Source: JBBSBY01 sp038250835 (GTDB lineage Bacteria; Desulfobacterota; Desulfomonilia; Desulfomonilales; Desulfomonilaceae). From it: a DNA stretch of 5,629 nucleotides. Numbering within the stretch: the first letter of the stretch is position 1; every line of letters begins with the position of its first letter. This document shows positions 5,309 to 5,629 of this stretch, in pieces. The position numbers were made by a program, and so were the translations under genes. Location of the stretch: positions 1 through 5,629 of the forward strand of contig JBBSBY010000138.1 in the NCBI GenBank assembly GCA_038250835.1, written 5' to 3'. Below the pieces are notes generated by a model, which saw nothing but the letters and a program-made list of their open reading frames with translations, did not search any database and had not been told where the DNA came from.

Positions 5309-5629
5309 CTAGTCGGGATTGAGGACCGTTTGAGTTATCGGCTTCTCCGCCGGAGCTGAATCTACGGAGTAGCATTTTTTCAGCATTCTTTTGTTCAAAA
5401 GTGACACTATTCCAGTCCTCCAAAGCATTAACACCATTGTGCTCGGAACTACCGACAAATTGCCGGCTTTCAAATGCAACAAAGCCCGCTTAAAGACAAA
5501 CATCCCTTTGAGCGCTTTTAAGACAATGGGGTAAGTAGTCGGAATAGTTTCTTGTTGCACAACTTTTGTGAGCATGCGCTCTATGTATTGTTTTGGTAAT
5601 TTGATAAGCGCTGAAAGAACAATTAAGAC
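5309..5629 (-). CDS. Unidentified protein, C-terminal 106 residues (cut by right edge)
   Basis: The frame is open from the right edge to a TAG at 5309-5311, giving 106 residues with no start in view. The fragment opens VLIVLSALIKLPKQYIERM and contains a basic, aliphatic middle (LKALKGMFVFKRALLHLKAG). A hydrophobic stretch with a tryptophan (STMVLMLWRTGIVSLL) follows, then a polar tail ending in NPD. An internal ATG gives an 88-residue version, but the frame continues upstream of it to the edge, so a longer gene cut by the window is the better reading. The basic-hydrophobic pattern resembles the C-terminal, membrane-leaning tails of some bacterial glycosyltransferases, and the neighbourhood would suit one. 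No diagnostic motif is visible, so this is a weak guess. The shorter 61-codon frame overlapping it on the same strand is judged a shadow. Confidence 0.55.
   Translation of the reverse strand, partial: VLIVLSALIKLPKQYIERMLTKVVQQETIPTTYPIVLKALKGMFVFKRALLHLKAGNLSVVPSTMVLMLWRTGIVSLLNKRMLKKCYSVDSAPAEKPITQTVLNPD

Noticed and set aside
5238..5423. A 61-codon minus-strand open frame near the right edge
   Set aside because: It overlaps the frame that is open from the right edge to 5309, has no clear ribosome binding site and has low-complexity composition. The longer edge frame is preferred, though only moderately.

Overview
The window reads as a bacterial surface-polysaccharide (O-antigen or capsule type) biosynthesis locus. 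Every gene I can support is on the minus strand, so transcription runs from high to low coordinates. The base composition is moderate, ribosome binding sites are good, and two small proteins carry Sec signal peptides. Together with a UDP-diacetamido-uronic acid type pathway this fits a Gram-negative bacterium. A deltaproteobacterium-like (Desulfobacterota) source is a guess and cannot be settled here.

Layout in the direction of transcription: (1) 5629-5309, the C-terminal part of an unidentified protein cut by the right edge. (2) A gap of about 165 bp with a perfect 12-bp palindrome. (3) 5142-2347, a large single-frame gene fusing three enzymes that are usually separate: a WbpB/WlbA-like NAD-dependent sugar 3-dehydrogenase, a WbpD/WlbB-like left-handed beta-helix N-acetyltransferase ending in a zinc ribbon, and a WbpE/WlbC-like PLP aminotransferase. 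(4) 2248-1979 and 1911-1669, two small proline-rich secreted proteins with a promoter-like sequence ahead of the first. (5) 1490-588, a class I SAM methyltransferase with an N-terminal zinc-binding module. (6) 468-1, the N-terminal 156 residues of a cysteine-rich protein cut by the left edge. It has an excellent ribosome binding site, and the 97-codon open frame over this region is its out-of-frame shadow.

The fused enzyme could carry out the three steps that turn UDP-GlcNAcA into UDP-2,3-diacetamido-2,3-dideoxy-glucuronic acid: C3 oxidation, transamination and N-acetylation. The methyltransferase may decorate the glycan or a sugar precursor. No 6-dehydrogenase (WbpA), 2-epimerase (WbpI), flippase or polymerase is in view.

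The most interesting point is the three-enzyme fusion. Its domain order matches the wlbA-wlbB-wlbC gene order rather than the reaction order. A strong in-frame ribosome binding site with an ATG lies exactly at the acetyltransferase/aminotransferase junction, so a free aminotransferase may also be made. The cysteine-rich protein at the left edge and the two small secreted proteins have no assigned function.
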